The notes under the pieces were generated by a model that had not been told where the DNA came from, ran no database searches, and saw only the letters and a program-made list of their open reading frames with translations. Below, one piece after another: positions 10,300 through 22,410 of a DNA stretch of 64,000 nt. The position numbers and the translations under genes were made by a program. The DNA is from Tricholoma matsutake (taxonomy: Eukaryota > Basidiomycota > Agaricomycetes > Agaricales > Tricholomataceae), in NCBI GenBank assembly GCA_026075535.2, contig AP026538.1, positions 248,001-312,000 of the forward strand. The letters are read 5' to 3'. Within the stretch, counting starts at the first letter, position 1. Each line of letters begins with the position of its first letter.

Positions 10300-11590
10300 T
10301 TGTCTGGAAGAATGGCTGCTCAAAACATGTCATGAACGTCTTGAACAACACCGGCCTTTCCAAAAGCTACAACGCCATGCTAGATCTTGTTGAAAGTGTT
10401 GCTGATTACTGTTTATTGGAGGCACATGTTGCAGTTTGTGATCCTAACAGGCATATGTATGGCTATGACAACATCAATATTTGTCAAACAGAGAGGTTCT
10501 GCACCTGTGAAAGTCCAATCTGGAACACATTCCATCATTTATAAGTTGCAAAACTTGAACCCAGAGGCTCTCCAGCTGATGCCTATTCTTGTCTGTGGGT
10601 CAACGGCCCCTGATCTTTCATTCAACCACGATCTGGTGGCGACTTCAGAACAACTCACAAATATCGCTCACCAATTCAAGGTCATTGTTTGTGGACTGTG
10701 TCGGCATCAACCTGAATTTCAAGAGTACCAGAAGGTACCCCAACTGCAACACCTCCCATGACGTCCCTCACCCCCAGGAACTCAAACACAACAATATCCA
10801 TTGAAGATCTCCACTATTGAAGAATCAACTATTACTGGAAATCTTGCAGTACATCACAATGTCTACATTGAACAGCTGGAAATGGCCTATCCCAAGCTTT
10901 CTAACATGGCGATTTTGTCCATCAACAATCAAGTAACACAGGTTCATATCTGAGGTGCTAAGGCACTACGCAAGAAGGACATTAATCCCTTCCTTCAAGA
11001 TCAGTGCTTCCAGCTTGCCATAGGGCTCTTTCATCTGTGTCTGAACCTAGTATGGGCTCTTCTTAATGTCCATTGTGGTCACGTCAACTATGAGGGAACA
11101 TTATCCCACTGGTTCACTGTCATGGAGAAAGCTCAGCTCTGTGCTCAACACCCTGACTATCACACACTCCTTTCTGCAATGATCCAAATTCTAGATGGAT
11201 TGATTCTTGATGCATGGTGTTTGGAATGTAGTTTTCATCATTAGCTGAGTTTGCAAAGTCCAAGCTGACACCAGACGACCTCCTTTCACTTGTAGGCAGA
11301 ATTGTTTTGAGTTATGCAACTCCCATTCCTATGCCTGTTGACAAAGACAAGGGACATCATGATCCTGAAAAGGACAAGGTATATCAGAACACACAACTGC
11401 TGATTAGTGATCTGCTCCATGTTGTGGAAATGCGAGTGATCTCTGATGGCGATTGGGGACATGTCGAGGACATGCTTACCAACCTTGCCATGATTTTCTG
11501 TGGAGCAGGATCAAAAAACTACTGTACCGAGATACTTCATTTCATTCACAACCTCAAGTGTGTTTGGAAGGGAGATGGCTTTGAGTAACA
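10300..11590 (+). pseudogene. DUF6589-family protein, disrupted
   Basis: A basidiomycete multicopy family of unknown role that I recognise from its text: VLNNTGLSKSY, then YGYDNINI, then FVKQRGSAPVKVQSGT, and later HVEDML-like text with FCGAGSKNYCTEILHFIHNLK (11470-11570). The reading frame shifts at about 10480 (between DNINI and the next block, where several bases seem lost) and again beyond 10760. The segment 10760-11300 keeps patches of similarity but many stops. The 5' part is removed by element A, whose end abuts the coding DNA at about 10300. The region after 11590 that should carry the conserved GLPGH block is missing. Confidence 0.7.
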
Positions 11591-12029
11591 CATCTGCTTT
11601 CTTGATAGCTATCATGATGCTAATGTTTCTTTCTTGATCTAGTGATATAGCCTGTGATCACATCTTATCAGCAGAACCAGTCTCCCTGGGAAATGGATGG
11701 GCATTGTGAGCTTCATCAACACGGATGCATTTGATTCATTGAGCACACTTTTGATCATGTAATAGATGAGCTAATCATGGCAAGTGTCCTTTGTACATTT
11801 GGAATTGTTCAGGCTGAACTATGAGATGGGAAATACGACCATCCATAACTTACTACAGTTTTTTTGAACACGTCATTTTGGAGAAATGAGTACCAAGCCA
11901 TTACCTTCCATATAGCATCTGAATGTGTTGTGTCTTCATTGATTGCAAGAGAAGTAATTCTGAGTGAAATAAACTCTTTCACCTAAAATGGGATGTAAAC
12001 AGTATGTAACCCGCAAAATAATAACATCA
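11591..12029. other. No feature recognised
   Basis: AT-rich sequence after the DUF6589 remnant. No frame, tRNA or clear repeat seen. It ends at the proposed left end of the composite transposon. Confidence 0.3.
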
Positions 12030-12323
12030 GGAAAAATGACTTGTGTCCCAGGACACCTTCAGATTGCTCCCAGATGCTCCCAGAGCTTTCAAGGCTCCAA
12101 AGCTCAAAAGTTCTCCCAGGGACTCAGAAGAACAAGTGTTGAGGTTGAATGCCATTACCAGGGTATCTCAAGGCATCTCAAGGTCACACAAATCTCATTA
12201 AAAGCCATATAGAGGGCCTTTCAGATTGCTCAATTTTCCACATCCTCTCAGCCTTGTCAGCTTTGACAGTCCACAATGATGATAGCATTTATGGAATGGT
12301 ATAAAAACAACACTGGTAAATTA

Positions 12324-14349
12324 CTACGATACCACTGCCTTAGCTTGGGCCTCCAAAGCTGCAAAATCAACAGCTACAAGATCCTTATCTCCATCCTCAC
12401 CATTACCCTCCTCCTCTTCCAGAAACGACAGCCTACTTTGACCACTAATAAAAATTAATTGATAAGTTAATATATGAGTGATCAATGAGAACCAGCTACA
12501 CACATGACACAATGATATAAATTGGACAGATATTGCTTTGTCCAAGTGGGGCACTTCTGTACCAAGATCAACCAAATAGCTTTATGGCAGAAGTATCTAA
12601 ATAATACAATAAATAACATCGAGACACCCCCAGGTCCAGAAAATTGCACGGCACTTACCCTGATTTGAGAATGTCATCTGTAAAGGAGATCTTCATATAG
12701 ACCCCTGTTTGAAACTCCTTGATAGTGTGTTCAATCTAAGAATTCAATCAATCCAATCAATCCAATGGTAAAAAGAATGACACAAATAAAGTTGCAGCTT
12801 ACTGCTGCCAGTGAGATTAGCAAAACTGACTCAGAGATCCTTTGCTCTGAAGTCATTACTCTTGTGGCTCCTAAATCTGCTTTGGCTTTGGTTGGAAACC
12901 ACTGAGCTAAGACCAAGTCGTATATGATGTCATTGCTTAGCGGTTCTGATGAGTTGTATGACTTCGCCTTGACAAAATTATTGTTACCATAGATAGTTGT
13001 TGATAAATGACAAACTTACTTGGATATCCACCCCTCCATATGCAAACACCGCTTGATTTGACAGTGACTACCAATTCATCCCTTGTCATCTTGCCAGGTA
13101 GTCCATAAGTGCCCTTGACTAAACACCAAGCTTTTGTGATGATGCTGTTCAACAATGTGCCGCGGGCCAACCAGACCTAAAGTATACAAAATTTAGAAAG
13201 GAATAGCCACATAAATAAAAAGAATTAGGCAGCCAGGCAAAAGCTCCTTCTTCAGACTATTCCCTTTTACTTCATCAAAAACATCTGCCAATGATACACC
13301 ACCTGGTGAGCTGTCTCCCGCAATAGAAGCAGCATGTATAACATCCCAAAGGAATTCATCTCTGGTATCTACCTTGACACCCTGAAAAACTTCTCCCAAG
13401 GCCACGCGTTGTCTAAGAAGAGACTTGGATGCCTGAGTAAGTCGTATAGTATCAGGAGAGAATTGGTTTTCCCAAATTTTGTGGTTTCCTTTTGTTGAGA
13501 TAGTGTGAGTGGTGGGTGTCATGGGAGTCATGGGAGTCATGGAATGAGAGGTGGACCTAGAATGAGAGCTACCCAACTTCAAAAATGGCTTGAACTTGGG
13601 CACATTGATCTTGAGCTGATTGTATAGGGAGGTCAAAGAGGGGAGTGGATGTAATATAGGAAACACTTGCGCCATTGCTGTTGAAAGGATCAGGATTCCC
13701 GGCATCCAGGTCATCGTCATTGTCATCGGCTGGCCCCTCATCTCCTGGTATGTCCTCATTGTTATCTTGATTTCCAGTGTTATCCTCCACATCATCAGGA
13801 ACCTGTATATCATCTGCAATATCCTCCTTGTCATCATCTAATACTGGGCATGGGCGTAGTGGGTTGCCCTTTTGATGCTTTGCAGGAGGAACAGGAGCAG
13901 GGTCTTCTTCTTCATCGTCACTTCCTCCCTCCAATGCCAGTTGATCTGCATTATGTTTCCTTAACTCTGTCAAATGCGGTAAATGGTAAATATATCAGCT
14001 TGAGGGCATGGAATGCAAAATAGTGGGTGATATCTGCATCCTCTTGGTATTTCTGAGCCTGAGCAGACACATGACTTCTGGAAGTTAGTTGCTTGAGGAG
14101 TTGTATTTCAGCAGGTGTTAGAGGTTTGGTAACAGAGTCATTGGAATCCGTTGCTGTGGCAGGTTGACCTTTCTTTTTTCCCCCAGAATGTATGTTAGCT
14201 GTTGGCTTGGGCTTTTCTTTACCTTTAGAGGGAGGGGGGGCAGCCTCTTGTGGACTGGCAGCAGCTGCAGCACTTTTTCTAGTGGTGAGTGTCATGGTTG
14301 AAAAAGCAAAGAGATGACATGTCACACTGTTATGTGAGCTGGAGGACAA
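12324..14349 (-). CDS. DUF6532-family protein
   Basis: Multicopy basidiomycete family of unknown function. The Met at 14349 (or a later one at 14295) opens an Ala/Pro/Lys-rich segment, then PLTPAEIQLLKQ, an acidic stretch (13900-13690), a Ser/Thr-rich part, and the DUF6532-like body: a helical block (13430-13210), ARGTLLNS...KAWCLVKGTYGL (13170-13060), VLAQWFPTKAKADLGA (12916 down) and EFQTGVYMKI (about 12700). Exons are separated by short introns; the last exon may end near 12324 with LEAQAKAVVS. It follows TET/JBP on the same strand by a few bases, so both may be carried as a pair. Frames can be joined by plausible introns, but I cannot exclude damage. Confidence 0.6.
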
Positions 14350-14359
14350 TTAACATTGG

Positions 14360-17300
14360 CTAAGTAACACTACCACTAAACATGTAATGATTCTGCCAGC
14401 CATTCCTGTCTTTCACCCAAGAATCAAAACTTCTATCAGAATGAAGAACCAGAGAAGCCCTGAGACCTTTGTAGTGAAGGTTAAAATGACTTATTTCAGC
14501 AGATTTGAAAATGACACAGTCTCCACTCCTCAACTCAACCACCAGTCCCAGTTCATGAAACACAATCTCACCACCTTCACAATCCGAGGCGACAATAACC
14601 AAACACCAATCCTTGTCTCCCTTATCATGGTGACAAAGTGTCACAACATTGAGATTGGCAACATATCCCATAAAGGGGTAAGCTGGAGATTGTTCTTCAT
14701 TTGGGAGACTGTCAGTGTATGTCTTCAGAGTATTGTAAGCTTCAGGAAGGGTAGATTCCAACTGTGGAAATAATTTCTTGTATCAGAAATATTCATTGAG
14801 TTCAAAGACATAAACCTTTACCTTGACCTTTTGCCATTCAAAGACATGTTGTAGAGATGCTGACAGCAGTACATACTCTTTCATATTGTCCTTCATCTCC
14901 TTGGAAGCCCTGGGAACAAACTGGCTTGTATTTGTTTTGTGCTTCCCTTCTCTTTAAAGATGTTCAATGTCTATATCAGTTGGCACCCCATGACCCTTTG
15001 CAAACTTTCAGTAGCTGGCTGCATATTTTGTTTGGTTTTATCACTTACATGGGTAGAGTATCTGTTGTACCAAATGAAATGGAGACTAGAAGACACTCCT
15101 TGATAATTTGGCTCTGCCTGTTGTTTTTCTTCTTCCTTTTCAGAGTTGATATCCACAATTGAATTCTGGAAAACGCATTGCAGGTCATCCAGTATAGGTC
15201 CACCCACCTCTGGAGGCATATCTAGACATATAAACAGTAGGGGTTGGCTTTTAACGCCATTCAAACACAATGTTTCTCTATAATGCATCCAAGAGTTGGT
15301 TATCATGTCATAGGTAATAGATCGATGACATACCCTTTTAGATCAACGGATGACATTCGAATATAATCTTTTATAAATTTCTTCTTCCCATGCTCCAATT
15401 GCTTTTTCAACTACATGGTGTATAAAAGGTTTACTCAATGAGACTGAGATTAAATGTCAAACTCACCATTTTCTCCAGAGCATCAATATCTTGGGCCTTG
15501 GGAGCCATTTTGGCATGATGACAGTGAGCGTTTGTCCATTGCAGGACTGCCACTCAATCTTTACCATCCAGAGGAAAGGACTTGTTGACTTTTAGCTGAG
15601 GGTTATAATTTGTGTTGATTATTCAAAGATTTGGAGAACAAGAGGAGGGAGATGTCTGCTGGTGGTTGGCCACATTTTCTGACTCGTCATCATCCTCCAA
15701 ATCTGTACATGGAGAGGGTGGGTCTATAGTGGGGCCGTCTGCATTTTCTTTTGATGGAGAGGTATGTGCTGAGGATCCCCCACATGTTAGCAAGCCACGG
15801 TGGCTCTGATGCAATGGGAAGGGTGTTAGACCCAGTGGTGGGGAACCAGACAGGCATGCCACAATTTCTGGCAATGCTTCGACTTTAGGCAGCTGTCCAC
15901 TACCACATCAGAGTTGAAGGCAATCATAATATTAACCCCTTACTTGGACAGAAAAGTTTCAAAGAAACGAGCAGAGGCCTCCATATCCCCACAATTGATT
16001 GTAGATGGCAGACCAAGCTCCTGAAGAATATCATAGGAGAACATTGATGAGAAAGACACAGGGTATGTATTCCTCAGGTGGGTAATTGTAGAAATGAGGG
16101 AGTTTATAATTCTTCGACCTATTGGCATTGCTACATTGGGATGACAAATTATGCCACAAAGTTGAGTGATATCTGAGATGCAAAGGCTGGCCAAATGTTT
16201 CTTCTCCTCCATAGCAGCTATAACCATTAGGATATAGATGGTTCATAAGGCTCAGGGTCTGAGCTTGACATTGATTCACTTGGCAGACTTACCTGCTGCA
16301 GCCAGATGCGCAAACTTTGAACCCTCTGACAGCCAGCCCTCCAGTGTACTCTGTTTATATTTGCCCTTCAGTTGCTGGGCGCATGCATCTTTTGCACTGG
16401 TTCCCAGTTTACGATGTATACTGTGAAGTGTTTCACCATTTCAATTTCAGCCAAACCAAAACATAGTCAGACGTACTCACTTTTCCACCTTAGCATGGAA
16501 CTGGATTTTGTTGACCATTCCAATAAAACTCGAACCAGCTTCCAAAGCCTTGGAGGCCCCACAGCGTTCAGCAATGGATATAAGGGAATTATCATGAAAA
16601 GCCTGAGTGGCAGCCTCCCATCCCCGCCCTGCAACACAATCTCCCAATGAGGGACCATACACAATGGGCGACAAGGTGCTGCCGAATGTGGCAGGTGCGG
16701 GACAGGGAAGAAGTGAGGTCACCAGGAGTTGGGGTCCAGTGATGTTGTTCAGAAAATCATTGACATTACGAGAAACATTGGGCAGAATGTTGGGTACATG
16801 AGCTGGCATAGCATTGGACATCCATGGTATGGTACCATGGTGGCACCTGGGCAAGGCGAGGTTACGATCACCTACAGTCCTTCCCTTGCACAGCGGTTGT
16901 TGACCGTGGGTGAGATGATGTGGATTGCATCTACTTTGCTCCAATCCTCCACCCTGTCCATCCTGCCCATCCAATCCTCCACACCCTCCTTCCTGCTGTA
17001 ACCCATCCCTTCTATTTTTGACGTTCCCAAGTCGCCTCCTTTGGTGAGCATGTGAGTTATTTCCTTTGTCTTCAAGGGCTCGACCATGCTGCAAGGCTTC
17101 TGCATCTGTCTGAGGAGTGGGGAGGTCCGATTGGGGGAGATGAAAAGGAACCAGAGGGATGCCAAGGAAGTGAGGGCAGAGGGTTGAGGCGAGAGGAGTG
17201 GGAGGGACAGGTGCTTGAGGGACATGAGGCGCGAGTGGAAGAAGTGCATCTGAGAGTGAAGTGGGAGGGATGTGTTGGATGCCACCTGAATTGTTGTAGT

Positions 17301-18111
17301 CGGTGTTGTAGTCGGTGTTGTAGTCGGTGTTGTAGTCGGTGTTGCCTGAATCATCATAGTTGCCTGAATCATCGTAGTTGCCTGAATCGTCGTAGTTGCC
17401 TGAATCATCGTAGTTGCCTGAATCATCGTAGTTGCCTGAATCGTCATAGTTGCTGCCATAGTCATCCGAGCCGGTGGTGTTGAGAGTATCTAGAAAGGTG
17501 TCAAATGAACTATCCGTGCATGGCGACCCCAAGGCCTAATGGCATGTGTAGACTAGTGGTATACGGCAGCTCAACAATAAAGACAACTCACTTTAGAGAA
17601 GTAGTCATCCTGTTCCTCGTGGTCTTCAAGTGCTGATCTGGCTGAGAGGAGAGAAGGGAATTCAACAAAGGACAAGCGAAGAAAACATATGCTCACTCAC
17701 CTGGGTCCTCAGGGGTTAGGATCGAGCAGCCATCTGGGTGGCAATGGGATTCATCACTGGCAATGTCTGGTGACCAAGGGAACATGAGCTCGTTTAGACA
17801 GGTAAGTGAAAGAATCACATACCTGGGTCAGGTTCTGACCATCCATTGAACATTGATGCGCCATCTGGTCGGCCATCAGACAGCTGGTCAGAGAGAAGTT
17901 TGTTGTTTGCATAACAACAAACTTCTGGTTGATGGGCTTCCAAGCACTGGACCAGAGGATACAGAGGCACATCCACCTGTTGGAACTTGAAGTAATGTAC
18001 CAGGATGGTGATCTCCTCGTCTGACAGCAGGTAAGGCATGGAGTTCTTCGAAAAATGCCAAGACTCATGGGAAACAATTTGGTGGGCCAAATTTTTTCCC
18101 ACCCCGGTCAA
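14360..18111 (-). CDS. TET/JBP-like 2-oxoglutarate Fe(II) dioxygenase
   Basis: TET/JBP enzymes oxidise 5-methylcytosine or thymine in DNA with Fe(II) and 2-oxoglutarate. The catalytic domain is in the last exon (14761-14360): HxD iron ligands in CHHDKGDKDW (codon of the first His at 14630-14632), then EGGEIVFHELGL, LRSGD, the distal His in ISHFNL and the 2-oxoglutarate Arg in YKGLRASLV, closing with SWVKDRNGW. Upstream exons match the family's long N-terminal region: FIWYNRYSTH (about 15060), the helical block ending LQELGLPS (16227-15940), CGASKALEAGSSFIGMVN (about 16530), the NYDDSG repeats (17285-17460) and the start MTGVGKNLAHQ (18111). The family role is known; this copy's activity is inferred. 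Several exon joins are uncertain and it may be a pseudogene. Confidence 0.75.
17285..17460 (-). repeat. Coding minisatellite: NYDDSG and TDYN repeats
   Basis: About seven 18-bp units (plus strand gttgcctgaatcatcgta with small changes) and four 12-bp units (gtagtcggtgtt), all in frame in the TET/JBP gene, giving tandem NYDDSG and NTDY peptides. Such arrays change length by slippage. Confidence 0.9.
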
Positions 18112-18880
18112 GCGTTCCTCTCTAGCTGGTGTGCTTTCCTGGTGTTTTGTGCTTTGCTCTGGTGTTTAACATTTAATTGCTATCCTATATATTTTTGCTA
18201 TGGGTCATCTTCCTACACTCCAAAGAATCAGGAATGGTATGATCATCCTCACTAGCTAGTGAATGCTGGCTGAGTCTGTCAGGCCTTGCTGCTCTGACCA
18301 TCTGGATTACCTGCTCAAACTCTCTCATATTACTGGTATCCCCAACTTCCCTGGAGATTTGACTGAAAAAGGTATGCATCAACTTACACTTAACTTACAC
18401 TTAACTTAAAATCACAAATTGATGTCATAGTGCCCATTGTATCCAGGGGTCCAAAGCCTACACATAAAACAAAGCATTATACCCATTGAAAGAATAGTAA
18501 CAATCACCATCATACACATTTACTCCATGCTAAACAAGGCGCGTGATTCTCATTCATAATCCTCTGACTATGACATATGATCTTACACCCAGCCTTTCAG
18601 CGTCATCATTTAGAAACAAGACTCACGCAACCACCAAGGCCCCTTCAGATTTTTGTCAAGACGGTTGTCACATATACCCATTTAGCGGCCAGACATGTTC
18701 ATTCTCACCAACACATTCCTTATCCCATGACCCATCACTTTTGATCTACTGGGTTTAAAGTACAATCATGTGCATAAATAGTATCAGAATATCAATGTGA
18801 TTATCTTTCTCCAAGCTGGAGTTCCGTTTCCGTCCCTCAGATTGACCAAAGCATTATACACCTCTATCTTGTCCTACCAA
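18112..18880. promoter_or_regulatory. Divergent intergenic region between TET/JBP and Plavaka
   Basis: About 770 bp with no convincing gene. It would hold both promoters if the two genes are expressed from the transposon. It contains a tandem acttacacttaacttacacttaac near 18388. No defined promoter motif can be supported. Confidence 0.35.
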
Positions 18881-18889
18881 TACTTCTTA

Positions 18890-21800
18890 CATATGGAGGC
18901 TGATCATCATTGTCCAGTGTGTACTAGGTATTTCAAGACCTTCCACAGACTTAATTTGCATTTGAAGACCTCTCGCTCGTGTTCTTGGTGAAAGAGGGGA
19001 AAGTTGGCTGAAGTGATGGAGGAACTGGATGATGAAGACCTTCATGGAGGGGCCATAGGAGTTCAGGAGCAAGATGTTGCAACAAATGAGCAACAGGTGC
19101 AACACGAGGAGGAGGAAGAAGAAGATCCTGATGATGCTTTGTGGCAATGGAATCAAGAGCAAGGCGATCCATACTATTTTATCAATGTGCCCCCCAACGC
19201 TGCTGATGAAGAACCATTTGGTCAACCAGGGCCTGGCCCAAGTTCCCAGGAAAACCAGAGGGCAACAAATCAGAGTCGATGTTTGGATGAAGATGATGAT
19301 GAACGGCATGAAGAGAAGGATGTTGGAGCTGGCAAAGTTATTTGAATGGATGAACGCCTTTGTGACCACTGGCACCAGCTCTTTAGGGAACAAGACAGCA
19401 ATGGGGATGTGGTGATGCATGATGATGATGGCACTGCCACAGACAAGGATAATTATGCACCCTTCGCCTCAGAAATGGATTGGAGGGTAGCTCAGTGGAT
19501 GGTAAACGATGGGATTGGGCACAAGTCATTTGACAGGTTCTTGGCAATTCCTGGGGTACATTTGAGACCATCTTGTCTTTAATGTTGCCCACTGGTAGCT
19601 TACCTTCTCATTTATTCAGGTTGCTGAAAAACTTGGTCTCTCCTTCCACAATACCCGTTCTTTCCATCAGAAGATAGACTTGATACCTGAACATGCAGGG
19701 CTGTGGTCGATGAAGTCCTTGACCTTCAATGATAGACCTGGCTATACATACACTATCCAATATCATGATCCAATTGAAGCTATACGGAGTCTATGGGCAG
19801 ATCCTATTCTGTCTAAACACATGGTTTACCGACCCAGCAAGGTTTATTCTGACTCTACTCTAGAAAACCGTATATTTTCAGAGATGTGGACTGCAAAGTG
19901 GTGGACCGCAGTTCAGGCAAGTCTCCTCCCTCCCTAAGTTTAAGCCCTAAATTCAATGTACCACAAATTATCTCAGAGCAAACTCCCAAGTGGAGCTATG
20001 CTTGCCCCCCCTGTAATCATAGCTAGTGACAAGACTCAGTTGACTCAATTCTCCGGCAGTAAATCAGCACAGTGTATTTGACCATAGGAAATATCCCCAA
20101 GGCAATGCATCAAAAACCGACAAAACACGCTTGTGTACTCATTGCCTACCTCTCTGTCAACAAAATTTCCCAAGTGGGTCTTACCCGCCATGAGCAGACT
20201 GGAAGGAATCAGTGTCTCTTTCACAAGTCCATGCACCATGTGTTGTGGCCATTGATGGAAGCTGGGAAGACAGGGATAGAGATATGTGGGGGTGATGGCG
20301 CAGTACGTCTGGTGTTTCCGGTTCTTACATCCTATGTCGCTGACTACCCTGAACAATGTCTGGTCTCCTGCTCTAAATATGGTACCTGTCCCAAATGCCA
20401 GTGTCCAGCCAAAAATCTTCAAGACAATGTTACCTGGGATCGACGAACCCAGACCTGGACGTGGAATGTTATTTCCAAGGCCAAGAGTTCATCTACCAAG
20501 AAGTCAGAGTTCCACAAGTTCTGCATGGAATGTGAGGTCTCTGGCAGCATATACCAGCCTTTCTGGGTTGGTTTTCCATATTCTGACATACACCATGCTA
20601 TCATGCCAGACATCCTGCATCAGTTGTATCAGGGAGTTTTCAAGCACATTGTGCACTGGTGCCAGCTTGTCATGTCACCAGAGGAACTTGACCTGAGAAT
20701 TTGAACTCTCCCACCTGCTCATGGAGTATGCCATTTCCAAAATGGCATATCAGCTCTATCCCAAATATCTGGCTCAGAGAGAAAACACATGGCTCGCATT
20801 CTTCTAGGTTGCTTGGTTGGAAAAATCCCTAGACAGGGGTACCTCTGCATCAAAGTTCATGTACTTGGCTCAATACAAGACACATGACAAGTTCACTTTA
20901 GGGTACATGGTGGATGCCCTCAACATTTTCAACCAGAACAAAGCCTTTTTCATTCAGCCAGGTTTATGTGATGATCTCAACATTCCTAAATTTCACTCTC
21001 TGATGCATTACATCGACTCAATCCAACTATTTGGGACCACAGACAACTACAACACAGAAATGTTTGAACAACTACATATAGATTTCGCCAAAAAAGGATG
21101 GCGAGCATCCAATTGAAGAGATGAATTCCCCCAGATGATCACTTGGCTCACGCGTCAAGAGAAGATATCCTCCTTTGACAACTATCTGGAGTGGATAGAA
21201 CAGCAAAGTAATCTTACTCAGCCACCCCTCCCTACTTCGACCAGGCTTCCTATCTTGATGGCAAAACATTGCCCTTATCCTAGATGCCATCTAGCCCATG
21301 TTGAAAAATTACATTGTGCACCTTCTTTTGCCAAAGATCTCAAGGAATATCTCAACCTTTTTCTGGAACGTGGACGTAGATCAACAAATCTGGTTGCAGT
21401 TTCAAATCCATTACCTTTCCAATGTCTTGACGTGTTCACCCAGTTCAGCTTCCATCCCTCCAGTCTCCATAATGAAGACAATGAGTGTGATACTGTCAAG
21501 GCATTGCCAATAACCAAGAAGATGCCTACAGGTAGATTTGATACAGTTGTAGCATTGAGAAAGGACCATGCAGAGGCCACTGGTCTTCAAGGTATAGTCA
21601 TACAAATACTTCTTCCCTCCTGAATTGCCACTCAAGACATATATATTTGTAGGCACACACATTGGACGTGTAAGGGTTATATTCAAGCTCCCTGCTCTTC
21701 TAAACAGTATCCCATCCCCTCAAAACTGGCCTCAGGATCCTTTGGCATATGTGGAATGGTATTCACCATTGCTGCCAACTGCTCATGAACACTATGGGAT

Positions 21801-21993
21801 GTACACTATCAAGAAAACACCGTCACCTCAATGTTCTATTATTCCTTTGACTGAAATTAGACAAAGCTGTATGCTGATTCCTAGATTCACAAAAGATATA
21901 TCATCATGGACTAGTACTAATGTGTTGGATAGTTCCAAATCATTTTTAGTTAATAATTGGACTCATTCTTATGCTTATCAGACAATTTGGTAG
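18890..21993 (+). pseudogene. Plavaka transposase
   Basis: Plavaka is a DNA transposase family common in basidiomycetes. Order seen: C2H2 zinc finger CPVCTRYFKTFHRLNLH (18917), an acidic linker (19004-19345), SEMDWRVAQWM (19470), after an intron KLGLSFHNTRSFH (19630), RIFSEMWTAKWW (19870), SDKTQLTQFSG (20035), LTIGNIPKAMHQ (20078), GGDGAVRLVFP (20293), DYPEQCLVSC, CPKCQCP, PDILHQLYQGVFKH (20610), NIPKFHSLMHYIDSI and LFGTTDNYNTEMFEQLHIDF (20980-21090), and the C-terminal LAYVEWYSPL and SSNVLD-like blocks to 21993. Four in-frame TGA codons (18989, 19343, 20702, 21114) and a frameshift near 20850 kill it; at 20702 and 21114 relatives have Arg. All major blocks remain, so decay is recent. Confidence 0.9.
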
Positions 21994-22019
21994 ATAATTA
22001 ATACAGTATGTGTTTCTGA

Positions 22020-22078
22020 GGTACCTTGTGTTCCCTTGAGATACTTTGAGGTACCCTGTGTTCCCTTGAGATACTTTG
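22020..22078. repeat. Tandem pair of about 30-bp units
   Basis: The unit ggtacc.tgtgttcccttg followed by agatactttga occurs twice in a row. It belongs to the right end of the proposed composite transposon. Confidence 0.8.
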
Positions 22079-22114
22079 AGAAACCCTGGGAAGAGCCAGG
22101 TACCCTGAGAACAG

Positions 22115-22400
22115 TCAGGAACCCTGGGAGTATTCTGAGTCCAAAAGTGTTTTTCCGGATGAAATGATGTGCACCTGCATCATCTGAAGACATTTGAGTG
22201 GCAAAACAGTGATTGTTGTAGAGCCAGAGCATAACAGTAGAGGTATAACAATGCAAAGTGTCTTGCCGTGACCTGTGCCTGCAATTATTATGCTATCACA
22301 TCCATGAACCATTTCCAGAGAGGCCTGTAGCTGTAAGTCATGAGGAATAATATTGCCATGGGTCACAGCATAAACCAGAAGGCACACACACAATGATATT
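22115..22400 (-). pseudogene. RecQ-like DEAD/DEAH helicase, N-terminal scrap
   Basis: The minus-strand text IIPHDLQLQASLEM matches the Q-motif region of fungal RecQ-like helicases, and IIIAGTGHGKTLCIVIPLLL is motif I (Walker A), followed by ITVLPLKCLQ (motif Ia). The frame runs into the composite transposon end at about 22156 on its downstream side, and a tRNA-headed element starts at about 22411 on its upstream side. Only about 80 residues survive between two insertions. Confidence 0.75.
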
Positions 22401-22410
22401 ACACAGTGAG

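Larger units (their letters stand above)
7360..10300. mobile_element. Non-coding element A with tRNA-like ends
   Basis: A 2.9-kb low-complexity element. Both ends carry short words of the type ATTCCGATTGGACTCC (7370-7500 and 10090-10280) and then, going inward, a tRNA-like promoter facing the middle (minus at 7552, plus at 9957). The right end, GGGGGGAGTGCAAAGT (10284-10299), matches the ends of the 52413-54389 and 52050-56325 elements. The inside holds a fold-back MITE pair, an intron-like segment (8393-8455), four quasi-palindromes around GAGCA...TGCTC, GGGGTA-rich repeats (9300-9780) and GC hairpins. The left end is not clear. DUF6589 coding DNA follows immediately on the right. Confidence 0.55.
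12030..22156. mobile_element. Proposed composite transposon: DUF6532 - TET/JBP - Plavaka
   Basis: The left end (12030-12200) and the reverse complement of the right end (22020-22156) share an outer GGAAAAA..ACTT, then CTCCCAG words, then GTATCTCAAGG and ATCTCAAGG followed by ACACA, in the same order. Between them lie two minus-strand genes (DUF6532, TET/JBP) and a divergent plus-strand Plavaka transposase that ends about 30 bp before the right repeats. Basidiomycete TET/JBP genes are known to be carried by DNA transposons. I could not find a target duplication, so the limits are inference. Confidence 0.5.

Noticed and set aside
18989..21116. Recoding of UGA as an amino acid (alternative code or selenocysteine) to explain the in-frame TGA codons
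   Set aside because: TGA replaces Arg, not Trp or Cys, in several unrelated families, other Arg codons show the matching CpG changes, and these genes also have frameshifts. Decay explains all of it.
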